52,837 bases of DNA from Flavobacteriales bacterium UBA4110 (GTDB taxonomy: Bacteria > Bacteroidota > Bacteroidia > Flavobacteriales > Weeksellaceae). The stretch lies in contig DFXK01000002.1 in NCBI GenBank assembly GCA_002383165.1, positions 570,163-622,999 of the forward strand. Reading direction: 5' to 3'. Below are positions 16,649 to 25,147 of this stretch, piece by piece. How positions within the stretch are numbered: position 1 is the first letter of the stretch; every line of letters begins with the position of its first letter. Both the position numbers and the translations under genes were made by a program. The notes beneath the pieces are model-generated. The model was not told the DNA's origin. It did not search any database and saw only the letters and a program-made list of their open reading frames with translations.

Positions 16649-17896
16649 ATGGAATTAAAAAGAGTAGTTGTAACCGGCTTCGGCGCTATTACACCCATCG
16701 GAAATAATGCTAAAGAATACTGGGAAAACCTTATCAAAGGAGAGAGCGGTGCTGCTCCTATTACTCTTTTTGATTCCACTAATTTTAAAACTAAGTTTGC
16801 CTGCGAGGTAAAAAATTTCGATGCGCTTAATTATTTCGATAAAAAAGAAGCAAAGAAAATGGACAGAAATTCTCAATTCGGCCAGATTGCCGCAAGAGAA
16901 GCCATCGCGCATAGCAGACTTATTGAAGATGAAGTGAATAAAGATCGTGTTGGAGTAATCTGGGGATCAGGAATCGGCGGACTCGAAACTTTCGAAACGG
17001 AAGTTCTTGGGTGGGCAGCTTCCAATAATATCCCAAGGTTTAATCCCTTCTTTATTCCAAAAATGATTGCAGATATCACGCCCGGCAACATCTCAATAGA
17101 GTATGGTTTCCACGGACCAAACTACACCACGGTTTCTGCTTGTGCATCATCTGCGAACGCTTTGATAGATGCAAAGATGCTTATTAATCTTGGCAAGGCA
17201 GACGTTATCGTTTGTGGAGGTTCCGAAGCAGCTGTTACAGCGAGCGGAATGGGAGGTTTCAATGCAATGCACGCACTTTCTACAAGAAACGATGATCCTA
17301 AAACAGCTTCGAGACCTTTTGATAAAGACAGAGATGGTTTTGTCCTAGGTGAAGGTGCGGGATGTATCATACTTGAGGAATATGAACATGCAAAAAAACG
17401 AGGAGCAACAATATATGCAGAATTAGCTGGCGGCGGCATGAGTGCAGATGCACATCACATGACAGCACCACACCCTGAAGGTCTTGGCGCTTATCTGGTA
17501 ATGAAAAATTGTTTGGAAGATGCAGGTGTAACTGCTGACGAAGTAGACCATATCAATATGCATGGTACATCTACTCCATTAGGAGACATTGCAGAATCCA
17601 ACGCTATTGCAAGATTATTTGGAGAGCACGCTTTTGATATTCAGATCAATTCTACAAAATCAATGACAGGACATCTTCTCGGAGCTGCCGGAGTTATTGA
17701 GGCTATTGCTGCATTACACACCATCATTCACGGCATCGTACCGCCAACCATCAATCATTTTACTGATGATGAAAGCATTGACAGCAGACTCAACTTTACT
17801 TTTAACAATGCGGTAGAAAAAAATGTTGAAATTGCAATGAGCAATACTTTCGGTTTTGGAGGCCACAATGCGTGCGTTCTTTTCAAAAAAATATAA
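16649..17896 (+). CDS. fabF: beta-ketoacyl-ACP synthase II
   Basis: A 415-residue condensing enzyme that elongates acyl-ACP with malonyl-ACP. The Cys-His-His triad is visible: C165 in VSACASSANAL, H305 in NMHGTSTPLGD and H342 in MTGHLLGAAG. The N-terminus RVVVTGFGAITPIGN and the C-terminus NTFGFGGHNACVLF are standard for KAS II. It lies 25 bases after acpP and 12 bases before rnc. Confidence 0.98.
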   Translation: MELKRVVVTGFGAITPIGNNAKEYWENLIKGESGAAPITLFDSTNFKTKFACEVKNFDALNYFDKKEAKKMDRNSQFGQIAAREAIAHSRLIEDEVNKDRVGVIWGSGIGGLETFETEVLGWAASNNIPRFNPFFIPKMIADITPGNISIEYGFHGPNYTTVSACASSANALIDAKMLINLGKADVIVCGGSEAAVTASGMGGFNAMHALSTRNDDPKTASRPFDKDRDGFVLGEGAGCIILEEYEHAKKRGATIYAELAGGGMSADAHHMTAPHPEGLGAYLVMKNCLEDAGVTADEVDHINMHGTSTPLGDIAESNAIARLFGEHAFDIQINSTKSMTGHLLGAAGVIEAIAALHTIIHGIVPPTINHFTDDESIDSRLNFTFNNAVEKNVEIAMSNTFGFGGHNACVLFKKI

Positions 17897-17908
17897 TTTG
17901 AGGTTTTT

Positions 17909-18679
17909 ATGGAGTTGAAAAATTATTTTTTCAAATTTCTTCCTAAAAACAGAACACAAAAACTTTCGGAAAAAGATCTTCTTTTTCGCAAAAATATTTC
18001 TCATATTGTGGGTTATAACATCCATAATCTGGAAATCTTTAAGGAGGCTTTCTCACTGAAATCCTCTACAAAAAGTACGAATAAAAAAAATTACGAACGT
18101 CTTGAGTTTTTAGGGGATTCTGTTTTAGGTACTATTATTTCTTGCCATCTTTTTCAGACTTACCCGAATGAAAACGAAGGATTTCTCACGCAGATGAAAT
18201 CTAAGATTGTCAATAGGAAAAACCTAAATAAGCTAGGTGAGGATCTAAAACTCAGCAGCCTTTTACAAGTTGATACATCTCAAATCATTCTGAGTGAAAA
18301 CATTTCCGGTAATCTCTTAGAAGCGCTTATTGGAGCCATTTACCTGGATATAGATTATGAGTTCTGCAAAAAAATAGTTCTGGACAGGATACTAACACCT
18401 TCCACTATTAACAAGCTAGAAAACAAGATTATCAGTTACAAAGGCCTTTTGCTAGAATGGAGTCAGAAAAAGAAAGTTTCTATTAGGTACGAAACCTGCG
18501 AAGAAATTCAGCCGAATAAAACAATCTTATTTCGATGCCACGTTTGGTTACAAAATGAAAAAATATCTAATGCTCTAGAAGCTTCTAAAAAGAAAGCTGA
18601 AGAGAAAGCCGCTAAAAGGGCGTTTTATGTCTTGAGTAAAAAAGAAAATATTATTGAAAATCAAAAAACAATTTCTTAA
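17909..18679 (+). CDS. rnc: ribonuclease III
   Basis: A 256-residue double-stranded-RNA endonuclease for rRNA and mRNA processing. The signature ERLEFLGDSVLG gives E66 and D70, equivalent to E. coli E41 and D45, and NLLEALIGAIYLD gives E138, equivalent to E117. The position matching E. coli D114 is Asn (N135). A double-stranded-RNA-binding domain follows (about residues 180-248), ending in a Lys/Ala-rich helix. It sits in the acpP-fabF operon, as in many bacteria, and its last 26 bases overlap the next gene. Confidence 0.95.
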   Translation: MELKNYFFKFLPKNRTQKLSEKDLLFRKNISHIVGYNIHNLEIFKEAFSLKSSTKSTNKKNYERLEFLGDSVLGTIISCHLFQTYPNENEGFLTQMKSKIVNRKNLNKLGEDLKLSSLLQVDTSQIILSENISGNLLEALIGAIYLDIDYEFCKKIVLDRILTPSTINKLENKIISYKGLLLEWSQKKKVSIRYETCEEIQPNKTILFRCHVWLQNEKISNALEASKKKAEEKAAKRAFYVLSKKENIIENQKTIS

Positions 18680-19127
18680 GCTAGAGGAAGATCTTTCTGA
18701 GATCAATGTAGGATTGATAAGACTTATAAAGTCAATCCCTGAGCACGAATTTTTTTTTCTCCTGAACAAGATCAATGATTTTAATTTTAAAAGGATTGAT
18801 GACATCGTAATCAACGGAGAATATTTTGACCATTTTTTTTCAAGATATCAAGCCTATGATAAGTTTTCCAAGAACTGTTATAGCTTTATTTCTAACAAGT
18901 CGATTCGTTCTGAGCAAAAGAAGGCACAAAACCAGCTTTTTTTAGATGAATCGAATATTAAATTTTTACTAAATCTGCATCAGGATGCCGATTACATTTT
19001 AACTAATTCTGATATGTTTGCGGATTTTTCATTAATTTTGCTCCCTGAAAATCTTGTATTTCAAATTCAGGAATACTTATTAAGTTCTGATGAGGAACTT
19101 TATCAATTAATTCAATATTATGAATAA
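18654..19127 (+). CDS. IPExxxVDY family protein, function unknown
   Basis: A 157-residue protein lying between rnc and pyk. I recognise it as the IPExxxVDY family, a conserved Bacteroidota gene found at this spot; the name-giving stretch reads SIPEHEFFFLLNKINDF here. It has no signal peptide or membrane segment and is rich in Phe, Asn and Asp. No ATG is available in the right place: the frame opens after a stop at 18633, and the best start is TTG 18654, inside the end of rnc. The stop overlaps the pyk ATG by eight bases. The overlaps on both sides imply coupled translation. A link to RNase III or pyruvate kinase is possible but unproven. Confidence 0.82.
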   Translation: MKIKKQFLKLEEDLSEINVGLIRLIKSIPEHEFFFLLNKINDFNFKRIDDIVINGEYFDHFFSRYQAYDKFSKNCYSFISNKSIRSEQKKAQNQLFLDESNIKFLLNLHQDADYILTNSDMFADFSLILLPENLVFQIQEYLLSSDEELYQLIQYYE

Positions 19128-20565
19128 GAACCTAAAAAAAACAAAAATAATTGCAACACTAGGTCCTGCTACTTCTAGCAAGGAGACGATGATACAGATG
19201 ATACAAGCTGGTGTTGATGTATTTAGAATTAATTTTTCGCACGCCGATTATGAATTGGTGAAAAAAAATGTTGAAAAAATTCGTGAAATCAATAAAGAAT
19301 ATGGCTACTCTGTCTCTATTTTGGGAGATTTGCAAGGTCCAAAATTAAGAGTTGGTGTGGTGAAAGAAGGTTCTTTCCTTAACCCGGGAGATGTTCTTAC
19401 TTTCACAAATGAAAAAATGGAAGGCGACGCGACTAAAGTTTATATGACTTATGAGAAGTTCCCTCAAGACGTAAAAGTTGGTGAAAGAATCTTGATTGAT
19501 GACGGAAAATTGGTTCTTGAAGTTATTGAAACTAATAATTTAGATACAGTAAGAGCTAAAACAATCCAAGGTGGACCATTGAGTTCTAAAAAAGGTGTTA
19601 ACCTTCCTAACACCAATGTTTCTCTTCCTGCTTTGACAGAAAAAGATATCGAGGATGCTAACTTTATGTTGGACCTTGAGCTAGATTGGATCGCTTTATC
19701 ATTCGTGCGTCACGCACAAGATATTATCGATTTGAAAGAATTGATGGCAAAACATCCAACCAATAAAACAAAAACACCAATTATTGCTAAAATTGAAAAG
19801 CCAGAAGGTGTTAAAAATATCGATGAAATTTTGATGGAGTGTGATTGCTTGATGGTTGCAAGAGGAGATCTAGGTGTTGAAGTTCCTATGGAGCAGGTTC
19901 CTGTAATTCAAAAAAATCTTGTTAACAAAGCAAGACTTTATGCAAAACCTGTTATCATCGCCACACAGATGATGGAAACGATGATTAATAGCTTGACACC
20001 TACAAGAGCGGAAGTAAATGACGTTGCAAACTCAGTTTTAGATGGTGCGGATGCGGTGATGCTTTCCGGAGAAACATCTGTAGGAAAATATCCTGTAGAC
20101 GTGGTTAGAAATATGGCTAAAATCGTTAAGAATATCGAAAAAACAGCTTTATACTCAAAACTAAACCACGTTATAGAAGAAAAAATAAACTGTGTAGACG
20201 AGAGATTTATTACTGATAAAGTGTGCCGTTCAGCGGTTGATATTGCAAGGTCTACTGGAGCAGAAGCTATTGTAACGCTTACGGCTTCTGGCTACACAGC
20301 ATTTCAGATCTCAGCACACAGACCATCTTCTCACATCATCGTTTTCAGTTCTAATAAACGTGTTATTACTATGCTGAATCTGCTTTGGGGAGTTAGAGCA
20401 TTTTATTACGATATGCAGAAATCTACTGATGAAACAGTAATTCAGGTGAATATGCTGACGCATAATTACGGCTTTGTGGAACAAGGTGATTTTGTGGTGA
20501 ATCTGAATGCAATGCCAGTTCATAATGGAGGGAAAACCAATACATTGAGATTATCTACGATTTAA
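19120..20565 (+). CDS. pyk: pyruvate kinase
   Basis: A 481-residue glycolytic enzyme that makes pyruvate and ATP from phosphoenolpyruvate and ADP. It starts with KIIATLGPATSS and FRINFSHADY, then has LGDLQGPKLRVG, the active-site region IAKIEKPEGVKN, MVARGDLGVEVP and the cation site MLSGETSVGKYP. The C-terminal regulatory domain is present. It begins inside the last codons of the upstream gene and ends the operon at a terminator (20592-20614). Confidence 0.98.
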   Translation: MNKNLKKTKIIATLGPATSSKETMIQMIQAGVDVFRINFSHADYELVKKNVEKIREINKEYGYSVSILGDLQGPKLRVGVVKEGSFLNPGDVLTFTNEKMEGDATKVYMTYEKFPQDVKVGERILIDDGKLVLEVIETNNLDTVRAKTIQGGPLSSKKGVNLPNTNVSLPALTEKDIEDANFMLDLELDWIALSFVRHAQDIIDLKELMAKHPTNKTKTPIIAKIEKPEGVKNIDEILMECDCLMVARGDLGVEVPMEQVPVIQKNLVNKARLYAKPVIIATQMMETMINSLTPTRAEVNDVANSVLDGADAVMLSGETSVGKYPVDVVRNMAKIVKNIEKTALYSKLNHVIEEKINCVDERFITDKVCRSAVDIARSTGAEAIVTLTASGYTAFQISAHRPSSHIIVFSSNKRVITMLNLLWGVRAFYYDMQKSTDETVIQVNMLTHNYGFVEQGDFVVNLNAMPVHNGGKTNTLRLSTI

Positions 20566-20591
20566 TAAAATTGTATCAATATTTAAAAAAG

Positions 20592-20614
20592 TCCGAGGTG
20601 TTTTATACTTCGGA
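20592..20614 (+). terminator. terminator of the acpP-pyk operon
   Basis: TCCGAGGT pairs with ACTTCGGA (one G-U pair) around a 7-base loop and is followed by six T. It lies 26 bases after the pyk stop. Confidence 0.85.
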
Positions 20615-20707
20615 TTTTTTATTGTCTGTGGAATGTTATTTAAATTAAAAACAGCTTTTTTAACTTTCTCTTAGAACAAAAAATTAGCAATTAAGAATTA
20701 AAATGAT

Positions 20708-20715
20708 TATTTTTG
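20708..20715 (+). promoter_or_regulatory. candidate -7 box of recA
   Basis: TATTTTTG, 19 bases before the recA ATG. The -33 position has TTA rather than TTG. I did not see a convincing LexA-type palindrome in the 120 bases upstream. Confidence 0.45.
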
Positions 20716-20734
20716 AGAACAATTTATTTTTATA

Positions 20735-21736
20735 ATGAGCAGTACTGACGATAAGAAAAAAGCACTCCAGCTAGTGCTAGAAAAACTAGATAAAACCTAT
20801 GGAAAAGGTACCGTGATGACATTGGGAGAAGATTCTGTGGACACTACAATAGAAGTTATTCCTTCCGGATCATTAGGAATTGATCTTGCTTTAGGTGTTG
20901 GCGGATATCCGCGAGGTCGAATTATTGAGATCTACGGACCTGAATCTTCTGGTAAAACAACATTAACACTTCACGCCATTGCAGAGGCTCAAAAAGCAGG
21001 TGGAATCGCTGCTTTTATAGATGCTGAGCACGCTTTTGATAGAAATTATGCAGCAAAGTTGGGAATTGATCTCGAAAACCTCATTATTTCCCAGCCTGAT
21101 AATGGTGAGCAAGCCTTAGAAATTGCAGACAATCTGATCCGTTCCGGCGCTATTGATATTGTTGTAATTGACTCTGTTGCCGCACTGACACCAAAAGCTG
21201 AAATAGAAGGTGAAATGGGTGACTCTAAGATGGGACTTCATGCAAGATTGATGTCTCAGGCATTGAGAAAATTAACCGCAACCATTAACAGAACAAAATG
21301 TACTGTCATATTCATCAACCAGCTTCGTGAAAAAATTGGTGTAATGTTTGGAAATCCGGAAACTACGACGGGTGGTAATGCGCTTAAATTTTATGCATCG
21401 GTAAGAATCGATATCAGAAAAGCAAGTGCTCCAATTAAAAATGGTGATGAAGCTATTGGTAGCAGAGTGAAGGTTAAGATTGTTAAAAACAAAGTCGCGC
21501 CTCCTTTTAAACAAGCTGAGTTTGATATAATGTACGGTGAAGGTGTTTCTAAAGTTGGTGAAATTCTAGATACCGCCGTAGATCTTGGAGTTGTCAAAAA
21601 AAGCGGATCTTGGTTCAGCTATGATGATACCAAATTGGGGCAAGGAAGAGACGCTGTAAAAGATGTTTTGAAAGACAATCCTGAACTCTCCGAAGACATC
21701 GAAAATAAAATCAAAGAAGGGATCAAACAAAAATAA
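20735..21736 (+). CDS. recA: recombinase RecA
   Basis: A 333-residue recombinase that forms filaments on single-stranded DNA, drives strand exchange and triggers the SOS response. Walker A is GPESSGKTT at residues 68-76; the Walker B strand is IDIVVIDSVAAL; loop 2 is FGNPETTTGGNALKFY. The acidic C-terminal tail of some RecA proteins is short here, ending in Gln-Lys. It stands alone between its own candidate promoter and a bidirectional terminator. Confidence 0.99.
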   Translation: MSSTDDKKKALQLVLEKLDKTYGKGTVMTLGEDSVDTTIEVIPSGSLGIDLALGVGGYPRGRIIEIYGPESSGKTTLTLHAIAEAQKAGGIAAFIDAEHAFDRNYAAKLGIDLENLIISQPDNGEQALEIADNLIRSGAIDIVVIDSVAALTPKAEIEGEMGDSKMGLHARLMSQALRKLTATINRTKCTVIFINQLREKIGVMFGNPETTTGGNALKFYASVRIDIRKASAPIKNGDEAIGSRVKVKIVKNKVAPPFKQAEFDIMYGEGVSKVGEILDTAVDLGVVKKSGSWFSYDDTKLGQGRDAVKDVLKDNPELSEDIENKIKEGIKQK

Positions 21737-21740
21737 AACA

Positions 21741-21764
21741 AAGGCTGTGAAAATTCACAGCCTT
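21741..21764. terminator. bidirectional terminator between recA and the barrel gene
   Basis: AAGGCTGTGAA pairs with TTCACAGCCTT, a perfect 11-base stem with a very short apparent loop. It has A and T flanks and lies between convergent stops. Confidence 0.9.
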
Positions 21765-21769
21765 TTATA

Positions 21770-22429
21770 TTATTTAAAGAAATATGTCACTCCAAGACTT
21801 ATGACTTGTTCTGATTTTTTCTTTGCGACATTCGCATCTAATGTTGCAATTTCCTCAGGTGAATTCTTTAGATCGGGGTAAGCATCCGACAGACCTATAT
21901 CGTATTTCAACGCAATTTCTAATTGTCTCATATAACTAAAACCAATTCCTGCACCTAGTCCAAAATTGAAAGAATTAGCTTTACCAAAGGTTTCTTCTCG
22001 GTAGGATTCTTTTGCAGGATTTTTCACTTTCTGATCAATAAGGAAATTGAATCTCGGGCCAATCAAGCCAAAAAATTCGGATTCTGCTTCCGAAAAATAA
22101 GCTTTAAAATTGATGGGCACACTTAGATAATTATTAGCGTAAACCGCATGATCCCAACCTTTGGCTTTTTCATATGTTTTATCGCCTCCTTCTCCTGCAC
22201 CAAAATAGAGAGCCTCTGCCTGAATGTAAAACTGCTCGGCAACACCAATAGGCACTTGTGTTGTAATACCTCCTAAAACAGAAAATCTCGGACCTGATGG
22301 GTTATGGGCATTTTTAACTCTGGAATATGTACCTCCAGCCACAAGACCAAATTCGGTTGACCTGAAATCTATTTGTGCCTTCGAAAAAAATGACATTAAA
22401 AATAGATAACCGAAAAGGATTTTTTTCAT
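21770..22429 (-). CDS. outer-membrane beta-barrel protein (PorT-like)
   Basis: A 219-residue exported protein with a signal peptide ending Ser-Lys-Ala-Gln. The mature chain has alternating hydrophobic/aromatic strands (FGLVAGGTYSRV, FYIQAEALYF, YLSVPINFKAYF, FNFGLGAGIGFSYM, LEIALKYDIGLSD) and ends in a Phe-Phe-Lys strand, the pattern of small eight-stranded barrels of the PorT/OmpA-like group. The specific role is unknown; PorT itself acts in type IX secretion, but this could be any family member. It has its own candidate -7 box just after the sucD terminator. Confidence 0.82.
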   Translation of the reverse strand: MKKILFGYLFLMSFFSKAQIDFRSTEFGLVAGGTYSRVKNAHNPSGPRFSVLGGITTQVPIGVAEQFYIQAEALYFGAGEGGDKTYEKAKGWDHAVYANNYLSVPINFKAYFSEAESEFFGLIGPRFNFLIDQKVKNPAKESYREETFGKANSFNFGLGAGIGFSYMRQLEIALKYDIGLSDAYPDLKNSPEEIATLDANVAKKKSEQVISLGVTYFFK

Positions 22430-22454
22430 ATTCGTGTTTTATAAATTTCTGGCT

Positions 22455-22462
22455 CAAATTTA
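22455..22462 (-). promoter_or_regulatory. candidate -7 box of the barrel gene
   Basis: TAAATTTG on the minus strand, 25 bases upstream of the ATG at 22429 and directly beyond the poly-U tract of the sucD terminator. Confidence 0.5.
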
Positions 22463-22473
22463 GACAAAAAAAA

Positions 22474-22498
22474 TGAGAAGCTCTGCTGGAGCTTCTCA
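22474..22498 (-). terminator. terminator of sucD
   Basis: TGAGAAGCTC pairs with GAGCTTCTCA around a TGCTG loop and is followed on the minus strand by seven T. It lies 25 bases after the sucD stop. Confidence 0.92.
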
Positions 22499-22522
22499 AA
22501 ATATATTATTTATGAAATTGCT

Positions 22523-23395
22523 TTATGATAAAACAGCGGCTACAGTTTTACCAATTTCAGCAGGTGAATCTACTACGTGGATTCCGTTTTCTTTCATAAT
22601 TGCCATTTTAGCCTGAGCAGTATCATCCGCACCCCCTACGATAGCTCCAGCGTGTCCCATCGTTCTACCTTTAGGCGCAGTTTGTCCTGCGATAAAACCT
22701 ACAACAGGTTTCGTAGAACCACTTGCTTTGTACCATCTTGCAGCTTCTGCTTCCAAAGATCCTCCAATCTCTCCAATCATTACCACAGCTTCAGTTTCAG
22801 GATCGTTAATAAACAGTTCTAAAGCTTCTTTTGTTGTAGTTCCGATGATTGGATCACCACCAATTCCTATAGCCGTAGAAACGCCATATCCAGCTTTTAC
22901 AACTTGATCAGCAGCTTCATAAGTAAGCGTTCCTGATTTTGAAACGATTCCTACTTTTCCTTTTTTGAAAACAAAACCTGGCATAATTCCGATTTTTGCT
23001 TCATCCGAAGTGATGATACCAGGACAGTTTGGACCGATTAAACGAACATCTTTTTCTTGGATATAATCTTTAACTTTCACCATATCAGCAACAGGAATAC
23101 CTTCCGTAATACATACAATCACTTTGATTCCGGCTTCAGCGGCTTCCATCACAGCATCTGCAGCAAATGCAGGCGGTACAAAGATAATGCTCACGTTTGC
23201 TCCAGCTTTTTCTACAGCTTCAGCAACAGAATTGAAAACAGGCTTGCCAAGATGCTCTGTCCCACCCTTTCCAGGGGTTACACCTCCGACAACGTTGGTT
23301 CCGTAATCGATCATCTGGCCTGCGTGAAAAGTACCTTCGTTACCTGTAAATCCTTGTACGATAACCTTAGAATCTTTGTTTACTAATACTGACAT
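22523..23395 (-). CDS. sucD: succinate--CoA ligase subunit alpha
   Basis: A 290-residue TCA-cycle enzyme subunit. With SucC it interconverts succinyl-CoA and succinate with NTP formation. The CoA-binding fold opens with VQGFTGNEGTFHA and TPGKGG, and LIGPNCPGII and GIVSKSGTLTYEA are standard blocks. The phospho-histidine is H248 in MGHAGAIVGG. The beta subunit gene is not in the window, so the pair is split here, in contrast to the sucCD operon of proteobacteria. It has its own terminator and a candidate -7 box upstream. Confidence 0.98.
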   Translation of the reverse strand: MSVLVNKDSKVIVQGFTGNEGTFHAGQMIDYGTNVVGGVTPGKGGTEHLGKPVFNSVAEAVEKAGANVSIIFVPPAFAADAVMEAAEAGIKVIVCITEGIPVADMVKVKDYIQEKDVRLIGPNCPGIITSDEAKIGIMPGFVFKKGKVGIVSKSGTLTYEAADQVVKAGYGVSTAIGIGGDPIIGTTTKEALELFINDPETEAVVMIGEIGGSLEAEAARWYKASGSTKPVVGFIAGQTAPKGRTMGHAGAIVGGADDTAQAKMAIMKENGIHVVDSPAEIGKTVAAVLS

Positions 23396-23437
23396 TTTTT
23401 ATTATAATTTATTGATTTTACAAAGTTTTGTTATTCG

Positions 23438-23445
23438 CAAAAATA
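23438..23445 (-). promoter_or_regulatory. candidate -7 box of sucD, within an inverted repeat
   Basis: TATTTTTG on the minus strand, 42 bases upstream of the sucD ATG. It overlaps the inverted repeat GTTATT (23430-23435) / AATAAC (23442-23447), which could act as an operator. Confidence 0.4.
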
Positions 23446-23504
23446 ACGATAATAATTCAAAACTTTCTTGCTATTGAAGATTTTTTGAATTAATTAAATA
23501 TGAT

Positions 23505-24407
23505 TTACTTCAGATTTTTGAGTTTGACTTCTTTTCTGAGATACTCACGAAATTCTTCTGCTATCGGACCGAAATAAGTTCCTTTTTTAAGATTTCTGTT
23601 TACACCTGCTTTGGCAAGAAGAACAGTTCCTTTTTCAACTCTTACACCGGAAGCCATTCCTACTTGACCCCAAATTGTTACTTCATCTTCGATAATACAG
23701 CATCCAGCAATTCCTGTTTGCGAGGCAATAAGGCATCTTTTTCCAACTACTGTGTCGTGACCTATCTGGATTTGATTGTCAAGAATACTACCTTCCCCGA
23801 TAATTGTAGAAGCCGTTACACCACGGTCAATCGTGCAGCAATTGCCAATTTCCACATTATTTTCGATAACAACGTTTCCTACAGAAATCATTCTATCGAA
23901 GTTGCCATTCAGTTTTCTATAATAAAAAGCGTCACCTCCAATAACGGTATTAGCCTGAATAACAACATCATCACCAATTATCGTTCTATCTCCCAGCACA
24001 ACATTTGGAAAAATGTGAACGTTTTTTCCTATTTTCACTTCATTCCCAATAACGACGGATGGATGAATAAATGTTCCGTCACCAACTTCCAAATCGTGAA
24101 GTTCCTCTTTGAAATTAGAAATCCTTGTAAAATGGGTATTGATTTTATTGAAATCCCGAAAAGGGTCATCCGAAACTAAAAGTGCTTTTCCGGCAGGACA
24201 TTCTACTTCTTTGTCGATTAAAATAACCGTTGCCGCAGATTTGAGTGCTTTGTCATAGTATTTTGGATGATTAACAAAAACAATATCACCTGGCCGAACC
24301 ATATGGATTTCATTGCTTCCCAATACAGGAAAACTCTCGTCTCCAATGTATTTTGCACCGATAATTTCGGCAATAGTTTTTAAATTCTGAGGTTGATTAA
24401 AAGTCAT
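23505..24407 (-). CDS. second LpxD-like hexapeptide-repeat acyltransferase
   Basis: A 300-residue paralogue of LpxD. An N-terminal LpxD-type domain (about 1-95) precedes a left-handed beta-helix of hexapeptide repeats (about 105-280). The catalytic His of LpxD is kept (H217 in IQIGHDTVVG). The second conserved His, present in the bona fide lpxD of this window (H277), is replaced here by Gly (G254, in VGMASGV), and the C-terminus is shorter. It could acylate a different sugar or take a different acyl-ACP. It lies between sucD and efp, separated from efp by a terminator, so it is not part of the main lipid A operon. Annotation as LpxD would be risky. Confidence 0.82.
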   Translation of the reverse strand: MTFNQPQNLKTIAEIIGAKYIGDESFPVLGSNEIHMVRPGDIVFVNHPKYYDKALKSAATVILIDKEVECPAGKALLVSDDPFRDFNKINTHFTRISNFKEELHDLEVGDGTFIHPSVVIGNEVKIGKNVHIFPNVVLGDRTIIGDDVVIQANTVIGGDAFYYRKLNGNFDRMISVGNVVIENNVEIGNCCTIDRGVTASTIIGEGSILDNQIQIGHDTVVGKRCLIASQTGIAGCCIIEDEVTIWGQVGMASGVRVEKGTVLLAKAGVNRNLKKGTYFGPIAEEFREYLRKEVKLKNLK

Positions 24408-24448
24408 TTTGATAAATGATTTTAAATTTATTGTTAAAAAAAGAAAAA

Positions 24449-24470
24449 GCTGGAAGATATAACCTCCAGC
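24449..24470 (-). terminator. terminator after efp
   Basis: GCTGGA pairs with TCCAGC around a 10-base loop and is followed on the minus strand by a long T-rich run. It lies 20 bases after the efp stop. Confidence 0.75.
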
Positions 24471-24489
24471 CTATAAATGCATTGAATTG

Positions 24490-25053
24490 TTACTTCACTC
24501 TTTCTAGATAAGAGCCGTCTTCAGTATTTACTTTGATTTTATCGCCTGGTTCTATAAAAAGCGGAACCATTACTCTTGCACCTGTTTCTACTATCGCATT
24601 TTTAAGCGCGTTGGTAGCTGTGTTTCCTTTCACACCTGGATCAGCTTCCACTACCTCTAGATATACAGTTGGTGGGATCTCTGCAGAAAGTGGCACTTCA
24701 TCTGCTTCTTTTAAAATGATGGTTACTTCCTCTCCCGCTTTCATAAACTGAGAATTTTCAATCATTTCTTTGTTAAGATAGATTTGAGAAAAGTCATCAT
24801 TGTTCATAAAATGGAATCCGTTATCATCTTCATAAAGATATTGGAATTTTCTGGTAATTACTTTTACCTCATCTATTTTATGACCTGCAGAAAACGTGTT
24901 ATCCACCACTTTTCCGTTGGTTACGGATTTCAATTTTGTTCTTACGAACGCTGGACCTTTTCCTGGTTTCACGTGCAAAAATTCGATGACTTTGTAGATG
25001 TCATTGCTAAATTCTATACAAAGGCCTTTTTTGATATCGTTACTTGTTGCCAT
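24490..25053 (-). CDS. efp: translation elongation factor P
   Basis: A 187-residue, three-domain tRNA-mimicking factor that rescues ribosomes stalled on polyproline. The tip loop reads KPGKGPAF with K32 at the position that is modified in E. coli (K34). The length and the C-terminal signature (DKIKVNTEDGSYLERV) are normal. I saw no epmA/epmB-type modification gene in the window. It follows lpxA by 94 bases on the same strand and is closed by a terminator. Confidence 0.97.
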   Translation of the reverse strand: MATSNDIKKGLCIEFSNDIYKVIEFLHVKPGKGPAFVRTKLKSVTNGKVVDNTFSAGHKIDEVKVITRKFQYLYEDDNGFHFMNNDDFSQIYLNKEMIENSQFMKAGEEVTIILKEADEVPLSAEIPPTVYLEVVEADPGVKGNTATNALKNAIVETGARVMVPLFIEPGDKIKVNTEDGSYLERVK

Positions 25054-25147
25054 TAAGTTTTATATTCTCTTTATTATTATAATTTTTAAAAATGATAAAT
25101 CATAAAATCGAGTTATTACTTTTAATTTTTATGATTCGAAATATTTC

